A stretch of 64,000 nucleotides of DNA from NCBI GenBank assembly GCA_045546135.1, contig JAZQCD010000006.1, positions 75,848 to 139,847 on the forward strand, read 5' to 3'. Under the pieces are notes generated by a model, which did no database searches, was not told where the DNA came from, and was given only the letters and a program-made list of their open reading frames with translations. The position numbers were made by a program, and so were the translations under genes. How positions within the stretch are numbered: the stretch's first letter is position 1; each line of letters begins with the position of its first letter. This DNA comes from RUG13409 sp045546135. Lineage in GTDB: Bacteria > Bacillota > Clostridia > Peptostreptococcales > Anaerovoracaceae. Of the stretch, positions 53,781 through 62,862 are shown piece by piece.

Positions 53781-54617
53781 ATGTCGATTGAAAAGACAGA
53801 TTATGAAGAACCAAGGTGCGTCTTTGATAAAAGCATGTACCTGAGCGAACCGCCCGTAGAACCTGTTCCTGTAATGAGGGTCTTAAGAAAACTTGACGAA
53901 TTCTATGACAGAAATGATCTTGCAGGCGCCGAAAGGCTACTTGACTATTGGATAGAAGAAGCCAAAGTTTTAAAAGATAAAAGAGGCGAGTTCAGTATAA
54001 AGAACGAATTGCTTGGTATCTACAGAAAGCAGGGCAAAGAAGAAAAAGCGCTCTCACTTTGCAATGATGTTTCAGGTCTTATGGATGAACTGGGGAACGG
54101 AGATTCCATAGGAGGCGCTACTGCATATATCAATATAGCCACAGTATACAAGGCTTTCGGCAGAGCAGAAGAAGCACTTCCTGTCTTTGAAAAGGCAAAG
54201 GCAGTATACGAAAAATACCTTCAAAAGGACGACGACAGGCTTGCAGGTCTTTACAACAACATGGCGCTTGCAGAGACTGATCTTGGAAGGTTCCACGAAG
54301 CAGAGAAACTGTTCCTCAAAGCTCTTGCAGTCCTTGCAAACGTTCCCGGAAGCGAACCTGAGCAAGCCGTCACATATCTTAACATAGCATCCTGCGAAGA
54401 AGCAGCAAAGGGCCTTGAAGCAGCCAAACCAACCATAGATCAATGCATTGAAAAGGCATGGGCACTTCTTGATAAACCGGGGATCGCACATGACGGCAAC
54501 TATGCATTCGTATGCGATAAGTGCTCTTCAGGATTCGAGTATTTCGGTTATCCTTTCTACGCAGGAGCTCTTAAGATGAGATCCGAAGAGATATATAAAG
54601 GGAACCGCGGAGAATAA
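53781..54617 (+). CDS. Tetratricopeptide-repeat protein paired with DUF4037 gene
   Basis: A 278-residue soluble protein. TPR units include GEFSIKNELLGIYRKQGK, ATAYINIATVYKAFGRAEEA, RLAGLYNNMALAETDLGRF and QAVTYLNIASCEEAAKG. ATG 53781 follows AGAGG; an open frame to 53718 crosses the promoter inverted repeat and is unlikely. A terminator and a 107-base gap separate it from a DUF4037 gene, a pairing I recall from other Clostridia but cannot verify here. Function unknown. Confidence 0.75.
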   Translation: MSIEKTDYEEPRCVFDKSMYLSEPPVEPVPVMRVLRKLDEFYDRNDLAGAERLLDYWIEEAKVLKDKRGEFSIKNELLGIYRKQGKEEKALSLCNDVSGLMDELGNGDSIGGATAYINIATVYKAFGRAEEALPVFEKAKAVYEKYLQKDDDRLAGLYNNMALAETDLGRFHEAEKLFLKALAVLANVPGSEPEQAVTYLNIASCEEAAKGLEAAKPTIDQCIEKAWALLDKPGIAHDGNYAFVCDKCSSGFEYFGYPFYAGALKMRSEEIYKGNRGE

Positions 54618-54632
54618 AGTAAAAAAACAATT

Positions 54633-54664
54633 AAGCTGCCATTGTTTTTGAATTGGCAGCTTTT
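54633..54664 (+). terminator. Intrinsic terminator between TPR and DUF4037 genes
   Basis: AAGCTGCCA (54633-54641) pairs with TGGCAGCTT (54654-54662) and TT follows. The T-run is short, so read-through to the next gene is possible. Confidence 0.6.
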
Positions 54665-54724
54665 CCATTTGTACAAGAATAGTCTAAATCAACAGTAGTT
54701 GTTTTCAGGGGAGGAAACTATTAA

Positions 54725-55654
54725 ATGAAAGGCCTTGAACTGGCAAGGAAATATTATGAGGATTGTTTTAAGGATATCCTCTTTACGGATTTTAAGGATA
54801 TAGCAGGCAAGACTGCCGTAGGACTTTGCGGAAGCGGGTCTGAATGCTTTGGTTTTGACGATGAATTATCAACGGATCACGATTTTGAACCGGGCTTTTG
54901 CATTTTTATACCCGGCGAAGACATCGTAGACAGAAGGACAGCGTTCCTTCTTCAAAGAGCTTATGACAAGCTTCCAAGGGAGTTCATGGGCTTTAAAAGA
55001 AGCCTTGTAAGCCCTGTAGGAGGCTCAAGGCACGGCGTTATACGCCTTGATGACTATGTATATGAAAAGCTTGGAGGTTTCCCTCTTACTATGGAGCAAT
55101 GGCTCAGGATCCCGTCCTATGCCCTTGCAGAAGCCATAAACGGCGAAGTCTGGTATGACGGATACGGACAGCTGACGGGTATAAGGGAATATGTGACTGA
55201 AATGCCTGAAGATGTGCGTCTCAAAAGACTGGCAGGGCAGCTCATGATAATGGCGCAAAGCGGCCAATATAACTTCGAAAGATGTTTAAAACACGGGGAA
55301 AGGGCAGCTGCAGGACTTGCAATTGCTGAGTTCGTAAAAGCAAGCCTTGAAGCCATATTCCTTTTGAATCACAGCTATGTACCATATTACAAATGGGGAT
55401 TCAGGGCCCTTAAAACAAGGCTTTTCCTGTCGGAAATGTACGAGCCTTTGCAATATCTCATAGCAGGCGACCCCTTTGATGACAACGGAAAGATGTTTGA
55501 CATAGGGGAAGTGTGCAGAGCTGTGCAAGATGAATTAAGGGCGCAGGGCATAACTTCCATGGATTGCGACGATATGGAAAAGCATGCTTACAGCGTCAAT
55601 GACCATATAAAGGATGGCACCATAAGGTCACTGAATATCTTCTGTACTGTTTAG
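54725..55654 (+). CDS. DUF4037 protein, nucleotidyltransferase-like
   Basis: A 309-residue protein. Residues 30-60 read AVGLCGSGSECFGFDDELSTDHDF, the glycine-rich loop and paired Asp (DxD-like) of polymerase-beta-type nucleotidyltransferases. The C-terminal half is helical (DUF4037). GGGGAGG precedes the start. Biochemical activity is not established; a role in nucleotide transfer to an antibiotic, tRNA or lipid is only conceivable. It overlaps the convergent yitT-like gene by four bases. Confidence 0.7.
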   Translation: MKGLELARKYYEDCFKDILFTDFKDIAGKTAVGLCGSGSECFGFDDELSTDHDFEPGFCIFIPGEDIVDRRTAFLLQRAYDKLPREFMGFKRSLVSPVGGSRHGVIRLDDYVYEKLGGFPLTMEQWLRIPSYALAEAINGEVWYDGYGQLTGIREYVTEMPEDVRLKRLAGQLMIMAQSGQYNFERCLKHGERAAAGLAIAEFVKASLEAIFLLNHSYVPYYKWGFRALKTRLFLSEMYEPLQYLIAGDPFDDNGKMFDIGEVCRAVQDELRAQGITSMDCDDMEKHAYSVNDHIKDGTIRSLNIFCTV

Positions 55655-56601
55655 AAGGGTTTCTCGTGGAAGTTTCCTACGACCCTTTGGCTGTTATCCA
55701 CATTGATGAAGGCTTTTGGATCTATCTCGAAGATAGTATTGAGAAGCTTGTTTACTTCATAATCTCCGACGACCGTGTAAAGCACGGTCTTTTTGTTTCC
55801 TGTATATCCTCCGACTGCATCGAATATGGTCACTGAATGATGATATTTTTCATATACAGCATGAGCAATATCCTGTGCCTTGTCTGAGATTATAATAAAA
55901 CTGGATCTCTTGTACCTTGTATCGAAGGTCTTTACCATCTGAGTTCCTGCGAACTGATAGATGATGGAATAAAGAGCAGACTCCCATCCAAAGAGATATC
56001 CTGCAATGACCAGCATGACGCAGTTTACTGCAAAGATCTCGTTCCATACGGATCGGTGCTTTTTCTTCGCGAAATAGATGGAAATGAAATCCGTTCCGCC
56101 GCAGCATCCGTTTGCATAGAGCATCATAGCTCCCGCTGCTCCGCTGACTATGCCGCCGAATATGGATATGAGCAAGAGGTCGTCAGTGATCACGAATTTT
56201 GGAATGAAATGTGTTCCAAGAGAGACAAGTCCTACATATACAAGAGATATCATTGTAAATCTCTTTGACACATATCTGAATACGAGGAGCGCGCAGGGTA
56301 TATTGAAAAGAGCATAGAGGAGAGAGTAGCTGACTTCTGCATCGAAGTACTTTGCTGCGATCCTTACTATGTTCAGCGATACGCCGGAGAAACCTCCCGG
56401 CACGAGGCCTCCTGAATTGACGAATGAATTGACATTCAGGGCCGTGAGCAAAGCTGCTGCAGCTGCTATGAGGAGGTCTTTTATAATGCTTCTTCCTGAA
56501 CTGTCCTTAAGAAGAAGACCATGATGATTTTCAAATTGTTTTACTTTTTTCATTTTCGATCGAATCAATATTTTATGGACATAAGACTTCGCAATAAGCA
56601 A
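55651..56601 (-). CDS. YitT family protein (DUF161 and DUF2179)
   Basis: A 316-residue membrane protein. Five helices lie in DUF161 (NSGGLVPGGFSGVSLNIVR, NGCCGGTDFISIYFAKK) and a soluble C-terminal DUF2179 follows (about 228-312; YTVVGDYEVNKLLNTIFEIDP). TTG 56601 has an AGGATT in front; an ATG at 56553 (MKKVKQFE) is a possible alternative start. Function unknown; related proteins are widespread. It is monocistronic. Confidence 0.8.
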   Translation of the reverse strand: MLIAKSYVHKILIRSKMKKVKQFENHHGLLLKDSSGRSIIKDLLIAAAAALLTALNVNSFVNSGGLVPGGFSGVSLNIVRIAAKYFDAEVSYSLLYALFNIPCALLVFRYVSKRFTMISLVYVGLVSLGTHFIPKFVITDDLLLISIFGGIVSGAAGAMMLYANGCCGGTDFISIYFAKKKHRSVWNEIFAVNCVMLVIAGYLFGWESALYSIIYQFAGTQMVKTFDTRYKRSSFIIISDKAQDIAHAVYEKYHHSVTIFDAVGGYTGNKKTVLYTVVGDYEVNKLLNTIFEIDPKAFINVDNSQRVVGNFHEKPF

Positions 56602-56697
56602 AATCCTATGAATTATACCACTTATTTATGTTTATACAACACGATTTCTCCAACTTCTGCGAACTGATTTATTCGTTTTAAATATCCCTATTTCGAC

Positions 56698-56726
56698 TTG
56701 ACTGTAAAATAATGGAATGGTAAAAT
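56698..56726 (+). promoter_or_regulatory. Promoter of the toxin mRNA
   Basis: TTGACT (56698-56703), 17 bases, TAAAAT (56721-56726). The predicted start is at about 56733, inside the hairpin GGCAGAC...GTCTGCC. Confidence 0.65.
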
Positions 56727-56728
56727 AT

Positions 56729-56755
56729 GGCAGACTGCTGCAACGGCGGTCTGCC
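56729..56755 (+). ncRNA. 5' hairpin of the toxin mRNA with direct repeat DR1
   Basis: GGCAGAC (56729-56735) pairs with GTCTGCC (56749-56755), with three further pairs. The first ten bases, GGCAGACTGC, recur as GGCAGACCGC at 56982-56991 (DR2). Confidence 0.7.
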
Positions 56756-56835
56756 TTTCAAATATATGTATCAATCACATATAGAATGATTCCTCATCAA
56801 AAGGGGTAAGGGATTAGTTAGAAAGGAGAATAGTT

Positions 56836-56931
56836 ATGATGAATGTAGAAACATACATTTCAATCGTCAATCTATTGATCTCGGCAATATGCCTTGGGAT
56901 CGCGTTGATGGACAGTAAATCAAAAAAATAA
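56836..56931 (+). CDS. Small hydrophobic Fst/holin-like toxin
   Basis: A 31-residue peptide, MMNVETYISIVNLLISAICL and then GIALMDSKSKK. It has a single membrane helix (about 7-25) and a charged tail, the shape of Fst/TxpA/BsrG-type type I toxins. A strong AAAGGAGA lies seven bases upstream. The 3' end is complementary to a convergent RNA, and DR1 and DR2 flank it, so it fits a par-type module. Such peptides damage the membrane when overproduced. The annotation is by architecture; identity to a named family was not searched. Confidence 0.72.
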   Translation: MMNVETYISIVNLLISAICLGIALMDSKSKK

Positions 56932-57010
56932 CTACTCTCTCTAACACTAACTAAGAACTTGAGAGAGTAGCTTTTACTCAAGGCAGACCGCTTGCGCGGC
57001 AGTCTTTCTT
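56922..57010 (-). ncRNA. Antisense antitoxin RNA
   Basis: A predicted RNA of about 90 bases, convergent with the toxin mRNA, from about 57010 to the T-run of the shared terminator. It contains GCGGTCTGCC, which pairs with GGCAGACTGC at the 5' end of the toxin mRNA (one G-U), and it overlaps the 3' end of the toxin frame. This is the layout of RNA II in par-type loci. Confidence 0.65.
56932..56970. terminator. Bidirectional terminator shared by toxin mRNA and antisense RNA
   Basis: A perfect 10-bp stem (CTACTCTCTC with GAGAGAGTAG). Reading minus, TTATTTTTTT follows; reading plus, CTTTTACTC follows. It lies right after the toxin stop. Confidence 0.8.
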
Positions 57011-57017
57011 TGTTTGT

Positions 57018-57045
57018 ATTATATCATTTCTTGCCAATATTACAA
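57018..57045 (-). promoter_or_regulatory. Promoter of the antisense RNA
   Basis: On the minus strand, TTGTAA (57045-57040), 16 bases, TATAAT (57023-57018). The consensus -10 is the main support. Confidence 0.65.
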
Positions 57046-57286
57046 GAACCGATTAACAAATTCTGTTATTTTGTGATTGGAAGATCTGTTACTTCATGAA
57101 GTGCTTTGATATTAACCAAAGCCGTACGATCAACCTTCATCCAGCGTTTTTAAACAAAATATCTTCAATTGTCAAGATATCGATGCATAAGAGACAGAAT
57201 CTTTCTATTTTTTCCTATATATAGTAGGATAAAATTTGTATATCACTTGATTTTTTTAAGAAATAATATACAATAGTCGCAGACTT

Positions 57287-57988
57287 ATGATCATAGACTT
57301 TCATTCACATGTATTGCCTCGCATCGATGACGGATCACGTTCTTTGGAGATGACGAGGGATTTGCTTATGGAAAGCAAAAGACAGGGGATAACGGTTCAG
57401 GTCGCTACCCCTCATTTTTATGCGAGTCACAATGATCCTGCAAACTTTCTGAAAAAAAGAGCAGAAAGCTACGCTTTAGTTAAACCTGTAGCAGAAGAAC
57501 TCGGTATAGAGCTTCTCCTTGGCGCTGAAGTTGCATACTTTAGGGACATAGGAGAATCAAAGGACCTTGATTCCTTCCTCATAGGGGATACGGACCTCTT
57601 GCTCCTTGAAATGCCTTTTAGGCAATGGACAGACAAGGACATCAGGGATGTAAAGATGATCCAAAGAAAGGGTATACTTCCCATCATTGCTCATATAGAG
57701 AGGTTCCTTAGCTTTCAAAAAGACAAAGGACCTATGGAAATGCTCTTTGCAACAGATGCAGTGCTTCAGGTAAATGCAGAAGCGCTATTGTCCTTTGCTA
57801 CAAGAGGCAAGGTCCTAAAACTCTTTAAAGAAGGCAAAGCAAAGCTCCTTGCATCTGATTGTCACAACACATCAGACAGGCCTCAAAACCTCCAAAAGGG
57901 AAGGGAAATGATCGAAAGAAAGCTTGGACCAAAGTACCTTGCTTTGATCGATGAGATGGGCGAAAAACTGCTTTCAAGAAGGCGCTGA
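57287..57988 (+). CDS. cpsB: CpsB/CapC-type protein tyrosine phosphatase (PHP fold)
   Basis: A 233-residue manganese-dependent phosphatase. It begins MIIDFHSHVLPRIDDGSRS, with HxH metal ligands, and continues ATPHFYASH, GAEVAYF, AHIERF and LLASDCHNTSDR, all PHP-family metal motifs. It dephosphorylates the BY-kinase that controls capsule chain length. It is first in the polysaccharide operon. A TTGATT-16-TACAAT promoter ends only 13 bases upstream of the ATG, so the mRNA leader would be very short. Confidence 0.9.
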   Translation: MIIDFHSHVLPRIDDGSRSLEMTRDLLMESKRQGITVQVATPHFYASHNDPANFLKKRAESYALVKPVAEELGIELLLGAEVAYFRDIGESKDLDSFLIGDTDLLLLEMPFRQWTDKDIRDVKMIQRKGILPIIAHIERFLSFQKDKGPMEMLFATDAVLQVNAEALLSFATRGKVLKLFKEGKAKLLASDCHNTSDRPQNLQKGREMIERKLGPKYLALIDEMGEKLLSRRR

Positions 57989-58045
57989 AGCAGCGGAGCA
58001 TAAACCACAGTAATTATTATCACTATTAATTAAAAGGAATTTCAA

Positions 58046-58831
58046 ATGGACGAAAACCAAAGAAGAAGATCTCAGGATGAAGAGATGACCATAGACCTAC
58101 TTGAGCTCTTTCAGGTGCTCTGGAACAAGGCATGGCTCATACTCTTATGCGTAGTAATTGGGGCAGGCGCTGCCTTTATATATACAAAGGAGTTCATAAC
58201 TCCTCAGTACAAATCAAAGGCAATGATCTATGTATATGCTGAGACCAACGAGAACCAGGCAGCAACTCTTACAGACCTTCAGATAGGCGCTCAACTTGCT
58301 ATAGACCTTACAGAGATAGCAACTACAAGAGAAGTAGTAGAGACTCCAATAAAGACTCTTCACTTAAACTATACCTACGAAGAGCTTTTGAAGAAGATCA
58401 GCATCAACCATCCTCAGAATTCAAGGCTTCTTGCTATAACGGTAACAGACCCGGATCCAAAGGTTGCTGCTGCTATAGCAAACTCTCTTGCGAATACCTT
58501 AAGGTACCGCATAGGAGAGATAATGAATGCTGACGTTCCTGCTCTTGTAGAAAGTGCAGTAGTTGCAGATCATAAATCAAGTCCTTCTCTTTCAAAAAAT
58601 ACTGCCATAGGAGGACTCCTTGCGGGAGTACTTGTTTGCGCAGTGCTCATAATCATCTACCTTGTGGATGATACTATAAAAACTGAAGACGATGTAGAAA
58701 AGTATCTTCAAAAGAACGTCCTTGCAGTATTCCCTGTAGACGAAGCCTTTGACGAAGACAATACGGTCTCCAAAGGCGCCAAGTGGAGAAGAAAGTTTGC
58801 ACAAAAACTTTCCAGGCAAAAGGGGAGGTAA
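58046..58831 (+). CDS. Wzz/YveK-type capsule chain-length regulator (kinase adaptor)
   Basis: A 261-residue protein. Two membrane helices (about 33-52 and 188-211) flank an extracytoplasmic helical domain, and a short cytoplasmic tail is positively charged. Motif EEMTIDLLELFQVLWNK opens it. It works with the adjacent kinase as a split form of a Gram-negative Wzc. AAAAGGA upstream sets the start. The kinase follows after 6 bases. Confidence 0.88.
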   Translation: MDENQRRRSQDEEMTIDLLELFQVLWNKAWLILLCVVIGAGAAFIYTKEFITPQYKSKAMIYVYAETNENQAATLTDLQIGAQLAIDLTEIATTREVVETPIKTLHLNYTYEELLKKISINHPQNSRLLAITVTDPDPKVAAAIANSLANTLRYRIGEIMNADVPALVESAVVADHKSSPSLSKNTAIGGLLAGVLVCAVLIIIYLVDDTIKTEDDVEKYLQKNVLAVFPVDEAFDEDNTVSKGAKWRRKFAQKLSRQKGR

Positions 58832-58837
58832 GGATCT

Positions 58838-59545
58838 ATGAAAACTATCGCACTTGAAACAAAGGAATTATCCTACGAGATGAACGAGGAGCTTAAGCAG
58901 CTCCGTGCAAACATACAGTTCTGCGGCGCAGACAAAAAGGTCATCATGCTCACCAGCACCATGGGGCACGAAGGAAAGAGCGTGCTTTCACTTGAACTTT
59001 GCAGATCCTTTGCAGACCTTGGAAAGAAAGTACTGCTCCTTGACATCGATATGAGAAAGTCTGTTCTTCAGGAAAAGGTAACAAACTCTGCAGGAGAAGA
59101 AGTAGGACTCTCTCAGTACCTTTCAGGACAGGTATCTTTGGATGAGACCATATACAAAGTTGAAGCAGACAATATAGACCTTGTCCTTGCAGGAAGGGTA
59201 CCTCCGAACCCTTCTGAGCTCCTTGCAACAGACAATATGACAAAGCTCATATCCTATGCAAGAGAGCATTACGACTATGTCATCATAGACTGCCCGCCGG
59301 CAGGACTTGTAGTAGACGCATCAGTAGTTGCACCTCTTTGCGACGGCATAATAGTAGTCATCAAAGCTGACACTATCTCAAGAGGCCTTGCAGAGGACAC
59401 TATAAAGCGCGTAGAGCGTACAGGAACGCCTATCCTTGGCGTAGTCCTCAACCAAGTAGACACTGGCCGCAAGGGCAAGTACGGCAAATACGGCAAGTAC
59501 AAGAAGTATGGTAAATACGGTCACTACGGGTATTACGGTTATTGA
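58838..59545 (+). CDS. cpsD: CpsD/CapB-type tyrosine autokinase
   Basis: A 235-residue BY-kinase. Walker A TSTMGHEGKSV (about 39-49), Walker A' VLLLDIDMRKS and Walker B YVIIDCPPAG are present. The C-terminal tail repeats Lys-Tyr-Gly, with about ten Tyr in 25 residues, the autophosphorylation cluster. GGGGAGG precedes the start. The preceding Wzz-type protein is its activator and the CpsB phosphatase its opponent. Confidence 0.92.
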   Translation: MKTIALETKELSYEMNEELKQLRANIQFCGADKKVIMLTSTMGHEGKSVLSLELCRSFADLGKKVLLLDIDMRKSVLQEKVTNSAGEEVGLSQYLSGQVSLDETIYKVEADNIDLVLAGRVPPNPSELLATDNMTKLISYAREHYDYVIIDCPPAGLVVDASVVAPLCDGIIVVIKADTISRGLAEDTIKRVERTGTPILGVVLNQVDTGRKGKYGKYGKYKKYGKYGHYGYYGY

Positions 59546-59595
59546 TACCAAAAGGGACCTAATAATATATCGTTTGTAGATTACAGTTAGTTTAG

Positions 59596-61536
59596 ATGTT
59601 TAAGCGAAAGCAAAGATGGCTCCTTGCATTTTACGATAGCATACTCTATCTACTGGTAGCCATCCTGATACTATTCATATATCCGGGCTCAGCAGACAGC
59701 CTGACTCCAGCCATGGCAGTACTTTACGGTGCTACAGGCCTTGTTTGTGTACTTGCAGCAAGGCTGTTGTTTGGAGTCTACGAACAGATCTGGCGCTATG
59801 CAGGTCCCGGATCATACATGAGGATTATGATAGCTGATGCTATAGCAACTGTCGTGTTCCTTATCCTCAGATACTGGATCCCAGGCAAACCTACCTTTGT
59901 AAGGACAGTATCGCTCTTCGCTTTAAGCCTACTTTTTGCTATAGCAGCAAGGCTACTTTATCAGTGGATCTATCAAAACAGGAGCAGCAAGACCTTTACG
60001 GAAAAGGTATCGCTAAAGTTCCTCAAGATCTTTACAGGAGTCTCCTTTGCAGACGAAATGATGGTCAGCAACAGGATAAAGGTAGCCATAGTAGGAGCAG
60101 GAAGCGTAGGAGTTGCTCTTGCAGATGAACTAAACAAGAATCCCATAGCGGCATACGATCCCGTATGCTTTGTAGATGTAGATGAGCAAAAAGCAGGAAG
60201 AGATGTAAAAGGAGTCCCTGTCATTGCTCCAAACGATGCCCTTGGCAGGAGACTAAAGAACTTCAATGTACAGGAAGTTATCTTTGCTCTTCCATCCATG
60301 AGCTCAGAAAGACGCCTTGAGATATATACTCAGTACAAGGAACTTGGATACAAGATAAAGGCCTATGACTATCCTTCATTCAGCGATGAGAACGGAGGAA
60401 AGAGACAGATAAGGGACTTTGATATAGAGGACCTTCTCTTTAGGCAGACAAGTCAGTTCCTATCAGAGGAGACCATGGCATGGTACAGAGATAAGCATGT
60501 CCTCATTACCGGAGGCGGAGGATCCATAGGATCTGAACTTGCAAGGCAGATAGCAAGATGCAAACCTGCAAGGCTCACCATCCTTGATAACTACGAAAAC
60601 GGCGCCTACGATGTGCAGCAGGAACTCCGCACAAGGTACGGCGATGACCTGGTCCTTAAAATCGAGATAGCTAACGTCTGCGACAAAGAGCAGATGGAAA
60701 AGATATTCAGAGAGCATCATTACGATATAGTGCTCCACGCTGCAGCACACAAACATGTGCCGCTGATGGAGAGGAACGTAATAGAAGCCGTAAGGAACAA
60801 TGTATTCGGTACTTTGAACGTAGTCGAAAGCTGTGAAAAGTACGGAGTATCAAGGTTCATTATGATCAGCACAGACAAAGCCGTAAATCCCACCAATGTA
60901 ATGGGTGCTACAAAACGCATGTGCGAGATGATAGTTCAAAGTAGAGACGGCAAGTCCACATCCTTCTCTGCAACACGATTTGGAAATGTCCTCGGAAGCA
61001 ACGGATCGGTAATACCTCTATTCAAACGCCAGATCCTAAACGGCGGTCCTGTAACTGTAACAGACAAGCGCATAGTCAGATACTTTATGACCATACCTGA
61101 AGCATCTCAGCTGGTCATGACATCAGGCGCCATGGCAAAGAACGGAGAACTCTATGTCCTCGACATGGGCAAACCTGTAGAGATAATGAAACTTGCAGAG
61201 AATATGATCAGACTCTCAGGTCTTGAACCATATAAAGATATAGACATAGCCGAGACAGGCCTAAGACCCGGAGAAAAACTCTACGAAGAGCTCCTCATTA
61301 AGACAGAGGAACTTAACAAAACAGATAACGAAAAGATCTTTGTCGAGAAGGATAAACCCCTTCCCAAAGAACAGATAGATGCTAAATTAAGAGTACTGAG
61401 CGCTGCCCTTGAAACAGGAAGCAACAGAGTCGTCAAACAGGCATTGATGCAGGTAGTTCCTACCTACCGTACACCGGAGGAAGTAAACAGCGAAGCAATC
61501 AATGCAGCGGAGATGGCAGCGGCAGCACAAGCGTAA
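59596..61536 (+). CDS. Membrane UDP-sugar 4,6-dehydratase/epimerase (CapD/WbpM/PglF type)
   Basis: A 646-residue protein. The first 130 residues are four membrane helices, then a CoA-binding-like Rossmann domain (VAIVGAGSVGVALADEL, about 157). The catalytic SDR domain starts VLITGGGGSIGSELARQI (about 299) and has ISTDKAVNPTNVMGATKR. In this group the usual catalytic Tyr is replaced (Met in NVMGATK), as in PglF-type dehydratases. It makes a 4-keto-6-deoxy sugar nucleotide from UDP-GlcNAc, the substrate for the next gene. Confidence 0.88.
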   Translation: MFKRKQRWLLAFYDSILYLLVAILILFIYPGSADSLTPAMAVLYGATGLVCVLAARLLFGVYEQIWRYAGPGSYMRIMIADAIATVVFLILRYWIPGKPTFVRTVSLFALSLLFAIAARLLYQWIYQNRSSKTFTEKVSLKFLKIFTGVSFADEMMVSNRIKVAIVGAGSVGVALADELNKNPIAAYDPVCFVDVDEQKAGRDVKGVPVIAPNDALGRRLKNFNVQEVIFALPSMSSERRLEIYTQYKELGYKIKAYDYPSFSDENGGKRQIRDFDIEDLLFRQTSQFLSEETMAWYRDKHVLITGGGGSIGSELARQIARCKPARLTILDNYENGAYDVQQELRTRYGDDLVLKIEIANVCDKEQMEKIFREHHYDIVLHAAAHKHVPLMERNVIEAVRNNVFGTLNVVESCEKYGVSRFIMISTDKAVNPTNVMGATKRMCEMIVQSRDGKSTSFSATRFGNVLGSNGSVIPLFKRQILNGGPVTVTDKRIVRYFMTIPEASQLVMTSGAMAKNGELYVLDMGKPVEIMKLAENMIRLSGLEPYKDIDIAETGLRPGEKLYEELLIKTEELNKTDNEKIFVEKDKPLPKEQIDAKLRVLSAALETGSNRVVKQALMQVVPTYRTPEEVNSEAINAAEMAAAAQA

Positions 61537-61546
61537 GGAGATAGAA

Positions 61547-62860
61547 ATGGCAAAAAGAACAATTAGTTTTAGTCCACCTGATATATCAGAACTGGAAATT
61601 GAGGAAGTTTGCGAGGCACTAAGAAGTGGGTGGATCACAACAGGTCCCAGAACAAAACTTCTTGAAAGAAGACTTGCAGCATATATAGAAACGGGCAAGA
61701 CAGATATTGATACGGAAAGCAACGCAGACTACTGGAACAATAGAGTAGTCTGTCTTAATTCTGCCACTGCTGCAGAAGAACTCAACCTTCGCATTCTAGG
61801 TATCAAAGAAGGTGATGAAGTAATAGTTCCGGCATATACATATACAGCAACGGCATCTGCTGCTATTCATTGTGGAGCAATAGTTAAGTTTGTTGATATC
61901 CAAAAAGACGGTGATCCTGTAACTCATATGCCCGAGATGGATTATGATGCTTTGGAGAATGCTATTACAGATAAAACTAAAGCAATAATTCCTGTGGATC
62001 TCGGCGGTATAGTGTGCGACTATGACAGGATATTTGGAATAGTTGAGGGCAAGAGGTCCTTATTTACACCTGTTGAATCAGATGGGACACCTCTGGGATA
62101 TCTCTCTTCGAGAATACAAAAGGCTATTGGAAGAGTTGCAGTGGTTTGTGACGCCGCTCATGCCCTTGGCGCAAGTCGAGTATTTAATGGAGAGAAGAAA
62201 TATGTAGGTGCAATAGCTGACTTTACATCTTTCTCTTTCCACGCTGTAAAGAACTTTACAACAGCTGAAGGCGGTGCATCAACATGGCTTCCACTTGAAG
62301 GAGTTGAGAACGAAGAGATCTATAAGATGTATCAGCTTCTTTCACTCCATGGACAAAACAAAGATGCTCTTGCCAAGACTAAGATCGGTGCATGGGAATA
62401 TGACATCATTGGACCTTGGTATAAATGCAATATGACAGATATCATGGCTGCTATTGGACTGAGGCAGCTTGACAGGTACCTTGGGCTTCTTTATCGCAGA
62501 GTTGAAATGATGAAAAAGTATGATGAAGTCTGTGACGAACTTGGTATCAATCATCTTGTTCATCATACAAACAATATGGATAGTTCTAATCATCTCTATT
62601 TGATTAGAATTCCCGGGATCAATGAGCAGCGGAGGAATATGATCATAGAGAAAATGGCAGAGCAGGGTGTAGCAACTAATGTTCACTACAAACCGCTTCC
62701 GATGATGACTGCGTATGGTAAGGATTGTTCTAATTATCCAAACGCTTATGATTATTATCATAATCTAATAACTCTGCCACTACATACGCTCCTATCGGAT
62801 GAAGATGTTGAGTATGTATGCGAATCGCTCAAAAATGCGGTTTCTGAAGTAAGAGGTTGA
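61547..62860 (+). CDS. DegT/DnrJ/EryC1-family sugar aminotransferase
   Basis: A 437-residue PLP enzyme. Motifs include SGWITTGPRTKLLE, NSATAAEELNLRIL, VCDAAHALGA and SFHAVKNFTTAEGG with the PLP Lys. It adds an amino group to the 4-keto sugar from the preceding dehydratase. ATG 61547 follows AAGGAG; a longer frame to 61502 is inside the previous gene. The sugar transferase starts two bases after its stop. Confidence 0.9.
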   Translation: MAKRTISFSPPDISELEIEEVCEALRSGWITTGPRTKLLERRLAAYIETGKTDIDTESNADYWNNRVVCLNSATAAEELNLRILGIKEGDEVIVPAYTYTATASAAIHCGAIVKFVDIQKDGDPVTHMPEMDYDALENAITDKTKAIIPVDLGGIVCDYDRIFGIVEGKRSLFTPVESDGTPLGYLSSRIQKAIGRVAVVCDAAHALGASRVFNGEKKYVGAIADFTSFSFHAVKNFTTAEGGASTWLPLEGVENEEIYKMYQLLSLHGQNKDALAKTKIGAWEYDIIGPWYKCNMTDIMAAIGLRQLDRYLGLLYRRVEMMKKYDEVCDELGINHLVHHTNNMDSSNHLYLIRIPGINEQRRNMIIEKMAEQGVATNVHYKPLPMMTAYGKDCSNYPNAYDYYHNLITLPLHTLLSDEDVEYVCESLKNAVSEVRG

Positions 62861-62862
62861 TC

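Noticed and set aside
57248..57286. Leaderless mRNA for cpsB
   Set aside because: The -10 box TACAAT close to the ATG suggests a very short leader, but the true start site cannot be decided by eye, so I list it only in the gene entry.
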